A stretch of DNA of 64,000 nucleotides from Youxingia wuxianensis (GCF_014385085.1 NZ_JACRTD010000001.1:124001-188000); one strand, 5' to 3'. Positions 41,099 to 50,208 are shown, counted from the first letter of the stretch. A program made the numbers and translations. Notes: a model not told the origin generated them from the sequence alone.

Positions 41099-41121
41099 TA
41101 AAAGAAAATCCTATGGGGGTT
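41084..41121 (+). terminator. Hairpin between carboxypeptidase gene and dpaA, covering the dpaA ribosome binding site
   Basis: AACCCTCATAGGAT and ATCCTATGGGGGTT form a 14-bp stem with one wobble and a 10-nt loop. The right arm holds the GGGGG ribosome binding site of dpaA. For transcripts coming from the carboxypeptidase gene it would act as a weak terminator and hide the site. A transcript started by sigma-K would begin in the loop and leave the site free. Confidence 0.6.
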
Positions 41122-41127
41122 ATCTTT

Positions 41128-42009
41128 ATGAACAAACAGAAAACCTTTGCCGTGGTCGGCGGAGATTTACGACAGGTGCATGTGGCCAACCGGTTAAGCG
41201 GAGAAGGCTATCAGGTATATGGAATGCTCCTGGAAACAAATATGGCTTTAGATGAAAGTGTGCGCTGTACCAATGATATATCGGGAATTCTTCCAAAATG
41301 TGACGTAGTTATTTTACCTATGCCGGTAACTACAGATGATGTGAACATTAACGCCCCATTTACCAGCTATAAGGTTCGGGTGGAAGATTGTATAAAACAT
41401 TTAAATAAAAAGTCGTCGGTATTCGGAGGAAAGATTAATCAAAGAACGAAAGATTTGGCGGAAAAGACAGGAATTGAATTGGTAGATTATCTGGAAAGGG
41501 AAGAACTGGCGGTTCTCAACGGCGTCATTACGGCAGAAGGCGCCTTGGCGATTGCTATGGAAGAGCTTCCAATTTCTATTTTCCAAAGCCGGTGCGTGGT
41601 GGTTGGTCACGGACGAATTGCCAAAGTCTTGGCTAGATATTTAAAAGCGATGGGGGCGCAGGTAACAGTAGCGGCAAGGAAATACAGCGATCTTGCCTGG
41701 ATTTCTGCGGAAAACTGCAAAGCGGTACATATTCGCCAGCTGAGCGCAGTTGTGCGTGAAGCGGATGTGCTGTTTAATACCGTTCCCGCTCACATTTTAA
41801 ACAGAGAAGTGCTATCCCATCTAAAAACGGACGCCTTGGTAATTGATCTTGCTTCGAAGCCAGGGGGGGTAGATTTAGATGACGCCAGCGAACTTGGCGT
41901 CAAAACTATCTGGGCCTTGTCCCTTCCAGGAAAGGTTGCGCCGATTACTGCGGGAGAAATTGTACTATCGACTATATTTAACTGTTTAGATGAAAAGGGG
42001 GAACTGTGA
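41128..42009 (+). CDS. dpaA: Dipicolinate synthase subunit A
   Basis: The 293-residue NAD(P)-binding protein (SpoVFA) works with DpaB to turn dihydrodipicolinate-pathway intermediates into dipicolinic acid, the spore-core chelator of Ca2+. It shows the family start KTFAVVGGDLRQVHVANRLSGEGYQVYG, PMPVTTDDVNINAPF, and a second Rossmann segment RCVVVGHGRIAKVLARYLKAMGAQVTVAAR. ATG 41128 has GGGGG 8 nt upstream; ATG 41113 lies inside the hairpin and lacks a site. It is coupled to dpaB. Its presence argues that the organism makes true endospores. Confidence 0.95.
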   Translation: MNKQKTFAVVGGDLRQVHVANRLSGEGYQVYGMLLETNMALDESVRCTNDISGILPKCDVVILPMPVTTDDVNINAPFTSYKVRVEDCIKHLNKKSSVFGGKINQRTKDLAEKTGIELVDYLEREELAVLNGVITAEGALAIAMEELPISIFQSRCVVVGHGRIAKVLARYLKAMGAQVTVAARKYSDLAWISAENCKAVHIRQLSAVVREADVLFNTVPAHILNREVLSHLKTDALVIDLASKPGGVDLDDASELGVKTIWALSLPGKVAPITAGEIVLSTIFNCLDEKGEL

Positions 42010-42578
42010 TGGAAAAAATAAAAGTGGGGTTTGCCATGACAGGCTCCTTTTGTACTTGGGATAAAGTAGTCCCGGTTTTAAAAGAATTAACGAAAACCTA
42101 TGATATTACGCCGATGATGTCGGCATTTTCTTATTCTGCGGATACCCGTTTCGGAGATTGCGCCTACTGGAATAAACAGGTGGAGGAGATCTGTGGAAAA
42201 TCGATTATTCATACGATTCAACAAGCGGAGCCGGTAGGTCCAAAAAATTTATTTGATGTGATGGTAATCGCGCCCTGTACCGGTAATACTATCGGAAAAC
42301 TTGCTAACGCCATTACGGATACGCCGGTCACAATGGCGGCCAAGGCCAACCTGCGCAACGACAATCCTCTCATATTAGCGGTATCCACCAACGACGCTCT
42401 TAGCGGTTCCGCCAAAAATATCGGTTTACTGATGAATACTAAGAATATTTATTTTGTTCCCATGCGCCAGGATGATTATAGAAATAAGCCCAACTCTTTG
42501 GTAGCGGATTTTTTACAGATTGGTCCTACGATAGAGGAGGCATTGCAGGGAAAACAAATCCAACCGATTTACTGCTGA
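42009..42578 (+). CDS. dpaB: Dipicolinate synthase subunit B
   Basis: The 189-residue flavoprotein-like subunit (SpoVFB) belongs to the HFCD flavodoxin-type group. It has KVGFAMTGSFCTWDKVVPVL, VMVIAPCTGNTIGKLANAITDTPVTMAAKANLRN, and RPVVLAVSTNDAL-like ILAVSTNDALSGSAKNI. ATG 42009 shares one base with the dpaA stop (TGATG) and has GGGGG 7 nt upstream. It is the second and last gene of the spore dipicolinate operon. Confidence 0.95.
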   Translation: MEKIKVGFAMTGSFCTWDKVVPVLKELTKTYDITPMMSAFSYSADTRFGDCAYWNKQVEEICGKSIIHTIQQAEPVGPKNLFDVMVIAPCTGNTIGKLANAITDTPVTMAAKANLRNDNPLILAVSTNDALSGSAKNIGLLMNTKNIYFVPMRQDDYRNKPNSLVADFLQIGPTIEEALQGKQIQPIYC

Positions 42579-42591
42579 AATAGTAATGCTG

Positions 42592-42625
42592 CCAGGCCCC
42601 GTACTAAATTTGGTACGGGGCCTGG
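42592..42625 (+). terminator. Hairpin after dpaB
   Basis: CCAGGCCCCGTAC and its complement form a 13-bp perfect stem with an 8-nt loop, starting 13 nt after the dpaB stop. The T-run is short (CTTT). Confidence 0.7.
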
Positions 42626-42659
42626 GCTTTGCCCGCTGATGTCTGTCTATGATTTCGAA

Positions 42660-42679
42660 ATTTGTAAATGGTTACAAAT
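42660..42679. promoter_or_regulatory. Putative upstream operator of the LacI-family gene
   Basis: ATTTGTAAATGGTTACAAAT is a perfect inverted repeat of 8-bp arms with a 4-nt centre. Its GTAA-N4-TTAC core recurs downstream of the LacI gene promoter at 42851. The rest of this 304-nt gap is AT-rich and shows no gene. Confidence 0.55.
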
Positions 42680-42815
42680 AATTAATTGTAGTCTGGAAAT
42701 CAAAAAAAATTCCCTCAATCTAGTAATTCTTTTTGTTAATTAAATCTAATGATATTTAGAAAAATAGAAAAAATACAGGTAAACTTTCTGTATTTCCATC
42801 GAAAAATAACAATGG

Positions 42816-42844
42816 TTGACTTTTTTGGTGCTTATTGTTAGAAT
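42816..42844 (+). promoter_or_regulatory. Promoter of LacI-family gene
   Basis: TTGACT (42816-42821), a 17-nt spacer and TAGAAT (42839-42844) lie 50 nt before the start codon. Confidence 0.75.
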
Positions 42845-42850
42845 GGCTCT

Positions 42851-42862
42851 GTAAGCAGTTAC
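42851..42862. promoter_or_regulatory. Putative proximal operator of the LacI-family gene
   Basis: GTAAGCAGTTAC repeats the GTAA-N4-TTAC core of the upstream dyad about 187 bp away and sits at the predicted transcription start, where a LacI-type repressor would be expected to act. Confidence 0.5.
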
Positions 42863-42894
42863 TTTTGATATAAAAGAAATAATTGAGGGAGAAT

Positions 42895-43890
42895 ATGAAT
42901 ATTTACGATATTGCTAAAAAAGCAGGTGTTTCTACTGCTACTGTGTCCCGTGTGATCAATGGAAACACCAATGTAAGTGAAAAATCCAGAAAAAAGATTT
43001 TGGATGTAATTGAACAGGAAGGCTATATCCCAAATGTGTTTGCCAGAGGGCTGAGTCTGAATACTATTAAGACGGTTGGCATTTTATGCCCGGTCATTTC
43101 AGATATCAACCATGCGCTTCCTGTATCTTTTTTAGAAAGACTGCTTCGCCAGAATGGATTTGATACACTGCTTACATGCAGTGGGAGCAATGAAGAGGAT
43201 AAAACCAAATATCTGGAATTGTTGCTGAATAAACGTGTGGATGCGATTTTTGTTATTGGCTCCACTGAAAAAGAACTGTCAGAAAACGAACATTTTGTGG
43301 CGGCGGCAAAGCATATTCCCATTGTAATCGTCAATGGATTTGTTCCAGTGGACAATGTTTATTGCGTATTGTGTGATGAAGAAACCGCCACCTGCGAGAT
43401 GGTTCAGACGCTGTATCGGCAGGGATATGAGAAAATCTTATATATTTATGATACGGCCACTTACAGCGGATATCAAAAACTGCAGGGGTATTATAAAGGA
43501 GTTGGGCTTTGCGGCATCGAAGCGGATCCAGAATTAATCTTAAAAGTGGAAGATTTATACGATAGTATGGATATGGTAAAAGCTTCTGTAAACGACCTGA
43601 TCTGTTCTAAAGTCAATTTTTCCGCGGTGCTGGCGGCGGATGATCTGTTGGCCATCGGTGCGCTCAAAGCTTTGCGGATCCATAAAATGGAGGCGATGCC
43701 TATCATCGGGTTTAATAATTCGATGCATGGCCGCACATCCAATCCAGAGCTTACTACCATTGATAATATGATCGAAGTACAGTGCAACGCGGCAGTGAAT
43801 CTTTTAATGGATGTATTAAGCGGAAAAAGTGCGACTTCCAAAATGATGATATCAGCAAAAGTCATTCAGAGGGAGACGTTTAAATTCTAA
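42895..43890 (+). CDS. LacI-family transcriptional regulator
   Basis: The 331 residues start with the LacI helix-turn-helix (MNIYDIAKKAGVSTATVSRVINGNTNVSEKSRKKILDVIEQ), followed by the hinge helix NVFARGLSLN and a periplasmic-binding-protein-like sensor domain (VGILCPVISDINHA to the end). The ligand is probably a sugar or a small metabolite. ATG 42895 starts the conserved HTH; TTG 42883 adds four residues. Its promoter is flanked by two copies of the same dyad. It is followed closely by a DMT transporter gene, which may be its target. Confidence 0.92.
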   Translation: MNIYDIAKKAGVSTATVSRVINGNTNVSEKSRKKILDVIEQEGYIPNVFARGLSLNTIKTVGILCPVISDINHALPVSFLERLLRQNGFDTLLTCSGSNEEDKTKYLELLLNKRVDAIFVIGSTEKELSENEHFVAAAKHIPIVIVNGFVPVDNVYCVLCDEETATCEMVQTLYRQGYEKILYIYDTATYSGYQKLQGYYKGVGLCGIEADPELILKVEDLYDSMDMVKASVNDLICSKVNFSAVLAADDLLAIGALKALRIHKMEAMPIIGFNNSMHGRTSNPELTTIDNMIEVQCNAAVNLLMDVLSGKSATSKMMISAKVIQRETFKF

Positions 43891-43905
43891 TATGCAGGAG
43901 GGGCT

Positions 43906-44778
43906 GTGTTGAAAAAGCGCAATATCAACGGCGTGATGTTCATTTTTTTAGGTTCTATTTTTGGTAGTACGGGAGGCCTTTGTACCAAGTTAATTCCTTG
44001 GCATTCGTTGAGCATCGCCTGTGCCCGGGGGGTCATTTGTGCTTTATTTCTGTGTTTAGTAAGAAAACAGTGGAAGATGCGCCCCACAAAACAGACGCTT
44101 TTATGCGGTATATGCTATCTGTTGACCGGAGCTCTTTTTATGCTGGCCAATAAAATGACTACCGCCGCCAATGCTATCGTGTTGGAATTTACAGCTCCTA
44201 TCTATGTAATAGTAATTGTAGCTTTATATTATAAAATGCGTCCAAAGCTGTTGGATTTGATAACAGCGGTGATAGTGCTTTGTGGGATGTCGCTATTCTT
44301 TATTGAGCACTTGGGTCATGGCGCTTTGGCGGGAGATATACTGGCGCTTTTAAGCGGCGTTACCTGCGCGGGAATTTATTTCTTTAGCAGTCTGCCGGAA
44401 GCGGATCCTTTGGAAGCGATTTATATCGGTTGTTTGGGAAATATTATCTGGCTGCCCATGTTTTTTGTAGATGAAGGTTTCCACGGCAGTATGTTTGATT
44501 TAAAAGTATGGGCAGTAGTGCTCTTTTTGGCCATTTTCCAGTATGGCATGTCTGGAATACTATTTTCCAAAGGGATAAGGACAACCTCTCCTATTGTGGC
44601 GGTTATTGCCGCTGCCATCGAACCGATTTTAAATCCTTTATGGGTATTTTTTGTGGTCAGGGAAGCGCCTGGGCCGTTGGCTCTATGCGGCGCTGCCGTA
44701 GTCATTCTGACTATTGCAGGATATAATATTCTCACCACGCTACAGCAAAAAAAGGTGCGGCAAGAGACTGCAGTATAA
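43906..44778 (+). CDS. DMT/EamA-family transporter
   Basis: The 290-residue membrane protein has ten hydrophobic segments in two EamA repeats (about 5-140 and 145-285), with GSIFGSTGGLCTKLIPWHSLSIACARGVICALFL near the start and VAVIAAAIEPILNPLWVFFVVRE in the second repeat. Such proteins export or import metabolites; the substrate is unknown. The start may be GTG 43906 or TTG 43909, both after AGGAGG. It lies 15 nt after the LacI-type gene, so the two form one operon. Confidence 0.85.
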   Translation: MLKKRNINGVMFIFLGSIFGSTGGLCTKLIPWHSLSIACARGVICALFLCLVRKQWKMRPTKQTLLCGICYLLTGALFMLANKMTTAANAIVLEFTAPIYVIVIVALYYKMRPKLLDLITAVIVLCGMSLFFIEHLGHGALAGDILALLSGVTCAGIYFFSSLPEADPLEAIYIGCLGNIIWLPMFFVDEGFHGSMFDLKVWAVVLFLAIFQYGMSGILFSKGIRTTSPIVAVIAAAIEPILNPLWVFFVVREAPGPLALCGAAVVILTIAGYNILTTLQQKKVRQETAV

Positions 44779-44780
44779 AA

Positions 44781-44810
44781 TAAGGATGTCTGAGAAATCG
44801 GACATCCTTA
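44781..44810 (+). terminator. Terminator after DMT transporter gene
   Basis: TAAGGATGTC and GACATCCTTA form a perfect 10-bp stem with a further inner TGA/TCG pairing, a few nt after the stop. Confidence 0.7.
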
Positions 44811-44963
44811 TCCTGTTTCTATGGGCGATTTGACATAAAATTTCCAAAGGAATAGTTCTAGGATTTGTGTAAATTCGAGAATTGTAAAGATAATATAAAA
44901 AAAGCTTGCACTTGCCTGTGGAAAGGTGCAATATGAGGGTAGGAAGATGAGGTTGATGAAAAT

Positions 44964-46292
44964 TTGTTTACAACGGGAGAATTAGTGCGTCTGATTATAC
45001 CGCTGATCGTTGAACAGGTGCTGAATGCCACTATCGGCATTGCCGATACCCTGATGGTTGCTCAGGTGGGAGAGGTAGCGGTTTCCGGCGTATCGCTGGT
45101 GGACAGTATCAATATTTTGTTAATCAATGTATTTGCGGCGCTGGCTACTGGCGGCGCTATTGTTTCTTCCCAATATCTGGGCAGGGAAGAGGACGAAAAC
45201 GCGAATACCGCAGCAAAACAGCTGCTGCTGGTAACTACAATACTGGCGGGTGTGATCATGGGCGTCTGCCTGATTGGTCGTCCGTGGATTTTGAATGCTT
45301 TGTTTGGTTCGGCGGAAAAGGCAGTTATGGAAAACGCGAATACTTACTTTTGGCTTTCCGCCCTTTCTTATCCGTTTATTTCCCTGTATAATGCGGAGGC
45401 TGCGCTTTTCCGTGCTATGGGAAATTCCCGGATCTCTATGGCGGCTTCTTTTGTAATGAATGTGACAAATATCTCCTTTAACGCTATTTTTATCTACGGG
45501 TTTAAAATGGGAGTTGCAGGCGCCGCGTTGGGTTCGCTTATCGCCAGGGCGGCAGGCGCGGGGATGCTGATGATTATGCTCCGGCGCAGTACGGGCAGAA
45601 TACGTCTGCATACGCTTCTTCCGCTGAAGCTGCACCCGAAGATGGTAAAAAACATCTTAGGAATAGGGGTTCCTACCGGTATTGAGAATGGAATATTTCA
45701 TATAGGAAAGATTATGGTGCAGGGGCTGATTACCTCCTTTGGAACGGCGTCTATTGCGGCCAACGCCGTTGCGAACAGTCTAAGCGCCTTTGCCCAGATG
45801 CCCGGTTCCGCTATTGGCCTTTCTATGATTACAGTTATTGGCCAGTGTGTAGGAGCAGGGGATTACAAGCAGGCTAGAAAATACATACTCAAACTTACGG
45901 GCGCCGCGTATGCGATGATGGCGGCGCTGAATATTCTGTTTATTATTTTCTTACATCCAATTGTCGGATTTTACGGCTTAAGCGCCGAAACCGACCGGCT
46001 TGCTTATGAAATCTGTTTTTACTGTTGTGTTTGTATGATCTTTATCTGGCCGTCATCTTTTACCCTTCCCAATGGGCTGCGCGCTGCCAGTGATGTGAAG
46101 TTTACCATGGGAATTTCGATTTTTTCCATGTGGGTGTTCCGTATAGGGTTCAGCTATCTGTTGGGAAGTTATTTTCAGATGGGAGTGCTTGGCACTTGGG
46201 TGGCAATGACAATCGACTGGGTGTTTCGAATGCTGGCTTTCTGGTGGAGATTTTTCAGCGGAAGATGGATGAACAAACGCTCTATTGAATAA
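44964..46292 (+). CDS. MATE-family efflux transporter
   Basis: The 442-residue protein has about twelve hydrophobic segments and the MATE/NorM traits: RLIIPLIVEQVLNATIGIADTLMVAQVGEVAVSGVSLV at the start and SALSYPFISLYNAEAALFRAMGNSRISM in the middle. These antiporters expel drugs or metabolites against Na+ or H+. The start is TTG 44964, with GATGAGG about 11 nt upstream, and no longer start exists before an in-frame stop. It is flanked by terminators, so it is probably monocistronic. Confidence 0.88.
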   Translation: MFTTGELVRLIIPLIVEQVLNATIGIADTLMVAQVGEVAVSGVSLVDSINILLINVFAALATGGAIVSSQYLGREEDENANTAAKQLLLVTTILAGVIMGVCLIGRPWILNALFGSAEKAVMENANTYFWLSALSYPFISLYNAEAALFRAMGNSRISMAASFVMNVTNISFNAIFIYGFKMGVAGAALGSLIARAAGAGMLMIMLRRSTGRIRLHTLLPLKLHPKMVKNILGIGVPTGIENGIFHIGKIMVQGLITSFGTASIAANAVANSLSAFAQMPGSAIGLSMITVIGQCVGAGDYKQARKYILKLTGAAYAMMAALNILFIIFLHPIVGFYGLSAETDRLAYEICFYCCVCMIFIWPSSFTLPNGLRAASDVKFTMGISIFSMWVFRIGFSYLLGSYFQMGVLGTWVAMTIDWVFRMLAFWWRFFSGRWMNKRSIE

Positions 46293-46294
46293 AG

Positions 46295-46322
46295 AAAAAG
46301 GTCGGGAGATCCCGACCTTTTT
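46295..46322 (+). terminator. Terminator of MATE gene
   Basis: AAAAAGGTCGGG and CCCGACCTTTTT form a perfect 12-bp stem around AGAT, right after the stop. Confidence 0.85.
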
Positions 46323-46437
46323 TATTACAAGAATAGAAAAAGCCGAAATAGCTAAAAATATTCCAAAAGAGGAAAAGCAGGGTTTTGCATGCGTTGAAAG
46401 AAAATCCAGATTTTTTTATTCGGCAAGGTTCGACATA

Positions 46438-46466
46438 TTGATTACTGGATAAAAATGTGTTACTAT
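46438..46466 (+). promoter_or_regulatory. Promoter of second NhaC-type gene
   Basis: TTGATT (46438-46443), a 17-nt spacer and TACTAT (46461-46466) lie about 100 nt before the start codon. Confidence 0.65.
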
Positions 46467-46564
46467 AACGTTAATTGTGAAGAAACTGTTAATTTCTATG
46501 TATAAATTTTACATTTATGCATAAAAAAGGAAATGCCGTAGTATGGCAGAATGGAGAGAATGTT

Positions 46565-48100
46565 ATGGATCCAATTTCAGTAGGGTGGCTATCAATTTTG
46601 CCGCCGGTAATCGCAATCGGGCTTGCACTCATCACCAAAGAGGTTATTTCCTCCCTGATGATTGGTATTTTGTCAGGTACTTTGATTTATTCGATTGGAG
46701 TAGGGGCAAACCCAATTGTTGGCACTGTAGATACTACTTTCAAGCTGATGGCAAGCCGGATGGATATTAATATCCTCCTATTCTTAGCTTTGTTGGGAGC
46801 CCTGGTGGTAGTAGTTACTATGGCCGGAGGTTCCAGGGCGTATGGAAGATGGGCCAGTTCCAAGCTAAAGTCCAAGCGCAGCGCTCAGTTAGCTACAAGT
46901 GCTTTGGGCGCGCTGATTTTCATTGACGACTATTTTAACTGTTTGACCGTTGGTACGGTGATGAAGCCGGTTACGGATAAATATGGAGTTTCCCGCGCGA
47001 AGCTGGCATATATTATCGATGCTACTGCGGCCCCGGTATGTATCATTGCCCCGATCTCCAGCTGGGCTGCGGCCGTCGGCTCCAGCCTGCAGGCTACGGG
47101 AGCTTTTGAAAGCGATCTGTCTGCTTTTGTAGCGACTATTCCGTACAACCTTTATGCGATTCTTTCGATTGTTATGGTAATTACCTTGAGTGTTACTAAC
47201 CTGGATTTTGGACCTATGGTAAAGGCTGAAATCGCTGCCTCCAAAGGGGACTTAGGCGCGATCGATACTAAGATTGAGGAAACCACCAAGGTTTCCGATA
47301 AAGGCCGGGTATTTGATATGCTCATTCCCATTGGGGCGCTGATCCTATTTTCTATTCTTGCGATGCTTTATAACGGTGGATACTGGGGAGACGACCCCGC
47401 TTACCACACGATTGGCGCCGCTTTTGGTAACTGTGTTGCCGCGGAAGCGCTGGTGCTGGGGGGCTTTGCCGCTCTTGTGGTAGCGTTTTTGTTATTTGTT
47501 CCCAGAGGTGTTATTGGATTTAAGGATTTTATGGGAGGAATCGGCGAAGGCGTAAAATCTATGGTTCCTGCGGATATTATCCTGATTTTGGCCTGGACTA
47601 TCAGCGGCGTATGCCGTGATCTTTTGATGACCGGAGAATTTGTAAGGGATGTTGTGGAGCATAGTAATATACCGGCGGCACTCATTCCAGCGATTATCTT
47701 TGCTATCGCCGCGTTTTTATCCTTTGCGATGGGGACTGCTTGGGGAACATTTGGAATTTTAATTCCCATTGTTGTTCCGGTGTGTGCGGCAGTAGCGCCT
47801 CAGCTGCTGGTCGTATCCTTGTCGGCGACGTTGGCTGGTTCCGTGTTCGGTGACCATTGCTCGCCTATCTCTGATACTACCATCCTCTCCTCGACTGGCG
47901 CCGGATGCAATCATATCCAGCATGTTTCCACTCAGATGATATACGCCATTGTAACCGCAGGGTGTTGCTTTGTGGGATATCTTGTGGCGGGTCTTTCCAA
48001 TGCCAATGTTTGGCTGACCCTAGGAACCGCTTTGGTAGCCATGTATGTGGTGATGGTAGTTCTTCACAAAGTATACATGCCAAAAGCGGACAGCGAATAA
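46565..48100 (+). CDS. NhaC-family Na+/H+ antiporter-like transporter, second copy
   Basis: The 511-residue protein is a clear paralogue of the one at 19610. It shares the start GWLSILPPVIAIGLALITKEV, IDDYFNCLTVGTVMKPVTD, SRAKLAYIIDATAAPVCIIAPISSW and FGDHCSPISDTTILSSTGAGCNHIQHV. About 11-12 hydrophobic segments are present. I start it at ATG 46565, where the family's homology begins; ATG 46517 would add a non-conserved 16-residue tail without a good site. It is a single-gene unit with its own promoter and terminator. Its substrate may differ from that of the first copy. Confidence 0.85.
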   Translation: MDPISVGWLSILPPVIAIGLALITKEVISSLMIGILSGTLIYSIGVGANPIVGTVDTTFKLMASRMDINILLFLALLGALVVVVTMAGGSRAYGRWASSKLKSKRSAQLATSALGALIFIDDYFNCLTVGTVMKPVTDKYGVSRAKLAYIIDATAAPVCIIAPISSWAAAVGSSLQATGAFESDLSAFVATIPYNLYAILSIVMVITLSVTNLDFGPMVKAEIAASKGDLGAIDTKIEETTKVSDKGRVFDMLIPIGALILFSILAMLYNGGYWGDDPAYHTIGAAFGNCVAAEALVLGGFAALVVAFLLFVPRGVIGFKDFMGGIGEGVKSMVPADIILILAWTISGVCRDLLMTGEFVRDVVEHSNIPAALIPAIIFAIAAFLSFAMGTAWGTFGILIPIVVPVCAAVAPQLLVVSLSATLAGSVFGDHCSPISDTTILSSTGAGCNHIQHVSTQMIYAIVTAGCCFVGYLVAGLSNANVWLTLGTALVAMYVVMVVLHKVYMPKADSE

Positions 48101-48128
48101 TAAATTGACTGACTTCTGCTAACTCAGC

Positions 48129-48172
48129 AAGAGGGGAATTTGTATTTTATTTTAAATACAAATTCCCCTCTT
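48129..48172 (+). terminator. Terminator of second NhaC-type gene
   Basis: A perfect 19-bp stem around a TATTTT loop, followed by TCTTTAT, lies 29 nt after the stop. Confidence 0.85.
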
Positions 48173-48249
48173 CTTTATAGGAAACACTAGGATTTTTAGG
48201 CTCCAGGTGTTAAAATGAATACCGAAAACCAAACAGGGGGAAAAGCTCG

Positions 48250-50208
48250 GTGAAAAAAACGATTGGAATATTAGCGCACGTGGATGCAGGAAAAACTACC
48301 TTATCAGAACAACTGCTCTATCATACCAAGCGAATCCGTACCCGGGGACGAGTGGATCATAAAGATACGTTTTTGGACAACCATCCGTTAGAGAAACAGA
48401 GGGGAATAACGATCTTTTCTGATCAAGCGTCTTTTGAATACCAAGGAGATGAATATTATCTGGTGGATACCCCGGGTCATGTGGATTTCTCCGCAGAAAT
48501 GGAGCGGGTTATTCAAATCATGGATTATGCCATTGTAGTGGTAAGCTGTGTGGAAGGGGTACAGGGACACACTCTCACTGTATGGAATCTTTTGAAAAAA
48601 TATAAAGTTCCGCTAGTTTTCTTTTTAAACAAAACCGATCGGGAAGGGGCGGCCCCCCTTCAGATACTCGCACAGATGAAAAAACAGTTTTCAAAGGATA
48701 TCTATCCGGCGGGGGAAGGTTTCTTTAAGGGAGAACTGCCGGAAGAGCTGATAGAAGGGATAGCGGAGCAGGATAGTTCCCTGCTGCAATATTACTTAGA
48801 AACAGGATATGACTTCACTCGGTGGCTGCCTGTCTTGCGAAATCAGATAACAGAGCGAAAATTATTTCTTAGTTTTCAAGGCTCCGCGCTTTTGGACCAG
48901 GGAATACAGGAATTTTTAGACGGGCTTTCGCTGCTGACGCAAACAAGCTATGAAGAAAAGCAGCCGCAAGACCTTTGCGCCCGGGTATATAAAGTGCGCT
49001 ATGATGAACAGGGGAAACGGTTAACCTTTTTAAAAATTCTTTCTGGAGTACTTCGGGTAAAGGATATAGTAAGCTATCTTGTAAAAGAAGAAAATGTGAT
49101 GGAAAAGGTTAACGAAATCCGCTTTTATAATGGAAAGAAATATCAGGCCGCAGAAGAAGCGCGGGCTGGGGATTTGTGTGCAGTAGCGGGAATTAGCGGC
49201 TTAAGAGCTGGGGACGGGATTAATTTAGAGGGGCAGCCGGACGGGTTTCAAATAGCGCCGCTGCTTATGGCGAAGGTGATCTATCCCTCGTCTCTCCCTG
49301 CAAAAACCGTATGGGGATATTTTAAACAGCTGGAAGATGAGGACCCTATGCTGGAAGTAGTTTGGAATGAAGCGCTACAGGAGATGCAAGTGCATATTAT
49401 GGGGGCCATACAGCTGGAAGTGCTGAAAGAATTGGTAAAGGAACGTTTTAATCTTCCGGTAGAGTTTGGCGAATGTCAGATTATGTATAAAGAGACGATC
49501 GCCTCCACCGTAATCGGATACGGCCACTTTGAACCTTTGCGCCATTATGCTGAGGTACATCTCAAACTTTCTCCGGGAGAAAGAGGAAGCGGAGTTGTGT
49601 TTTTTGATGAATGTTCCGGGGATATCCTGGATAGCAATTATCGGCATCTGGTGCGTACTCATGTGCTGGAAAAACAGCACAAAGGAGTTTTAACCGGTTC
49701 TCCTTTGACAGATGTTGCAATTACTTTGATTAATGGCCGGGCCCATGAGAAACATACGGAAGGCGGCGATTTCCGGGAAGCTGTTTACCGGGCGGTACGA
49801 CAGGGACTGGAACAGGCGGAAAATGTCTTGTTGGAGCCTATGTACGCCTTTCGTATTAAGGTGAGTTCTCAATATATGGGCCGGGTGATTTCTGATATTC
49901 AGCAAAGACACGGAAGTTTCCAGCCTCCACAGATAGAAGGGCAGCAAGTGACCATTGTAGGCAGGGCTCCTGCCCAGACGATGATGAATTACCATCAGGA
50001 GCTGGTTTCCTTCACCCAGGGAAAGGGGATATTAAGCCTTTCATTTGACGGATATGAACCCTGTCATAATTCACAGCAGGTAATAGAGCAATCAGGCTAT
50101 GAAAAGGATCATGACCCGGAAGCTACTTCAGATTCCGTATTCTGTGCCAAGGGGGCGGGATACAATGTAAAATGGTATGAGGTGCACAATTATATTCATT
50201 GTAAATAA
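48250..50208 (+). CDS. Tet(M)/EF-G-like translation factor GTPase
   Basis: The 652-residue protein has a translational GTPase domain with G1 AHVDAGKT (9-16), RGITIF, DTPGHVDF and NKTD. Domains II, III, IV and V follow, as in EF-G and in ribosomal protection proteins. Its short size, and start and end typical of Tet(M)/Tet(W)-like proteins (FLDNHPLEKQRGITI, SSQYMGRVISDIQQRHG), place it nearer to that group than to EF-G. It differs at many positions from the classical tetracycline genes, so resistance cannot be assumed; it may be a housekeeping paralogue. GTG start with AGGGGG; flanked by terminators. Confidence 0.82.
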   Translation: MKKTIGILAHVDAGKTTLSEQLLYHTKRIRTRGRVDHKDTFLDNHPLEKQRGITIFSDQASFEYQGDEYYLVDTPGHVDFSAEMERVIQIMDYAIVVVSCVEGVQGHTLTVWNLLKKYKVPLVFFLNKTDREGAAPLQILAQMKKQFSKDIYPAGEGFFKGELPEELIEGIAEQDSSLLQYYLETGYDFTRWLPVLRNQITERKLFLSFQGSALLDQGIQEFLDGLSLLTQTSYEEKQPQDLCARVYKVRYDEQGKRLTFLKILSGVLRVKDIVSYLVKEENVMEKVNEIRFYNGKKYQAAEEARAGDLCAVAGISGLRAGDGINLEGQPDGFQIAPLLMAKVIYPSSLPAKTVWGYFKQLEDEDPMLEVVWNEALQEMQVHIMGAIQLEVLKELVKERFNLPVEFGECQIMYKETIASTVIGYGHFEPLRHYAEVHLKLSPGERGSGVVFFDECSGDILDSNYRHLVRTHVLEKQHKGVLTGSPLTDVAITLINGRAHEKHTEGGDFREAVYRAVRQGLEQAENVLLEPMYAFRIKVSSQYMGRVISDIQQRHGSFQPPQIEGQQVTIVGRAPAQTMMNYHQELVSFTQGKGILSLSFDGYEPCHNSQQVIEQSGYEKDHDPEATSDSVFCAKGAGYNVKWYEVHNYIHCK

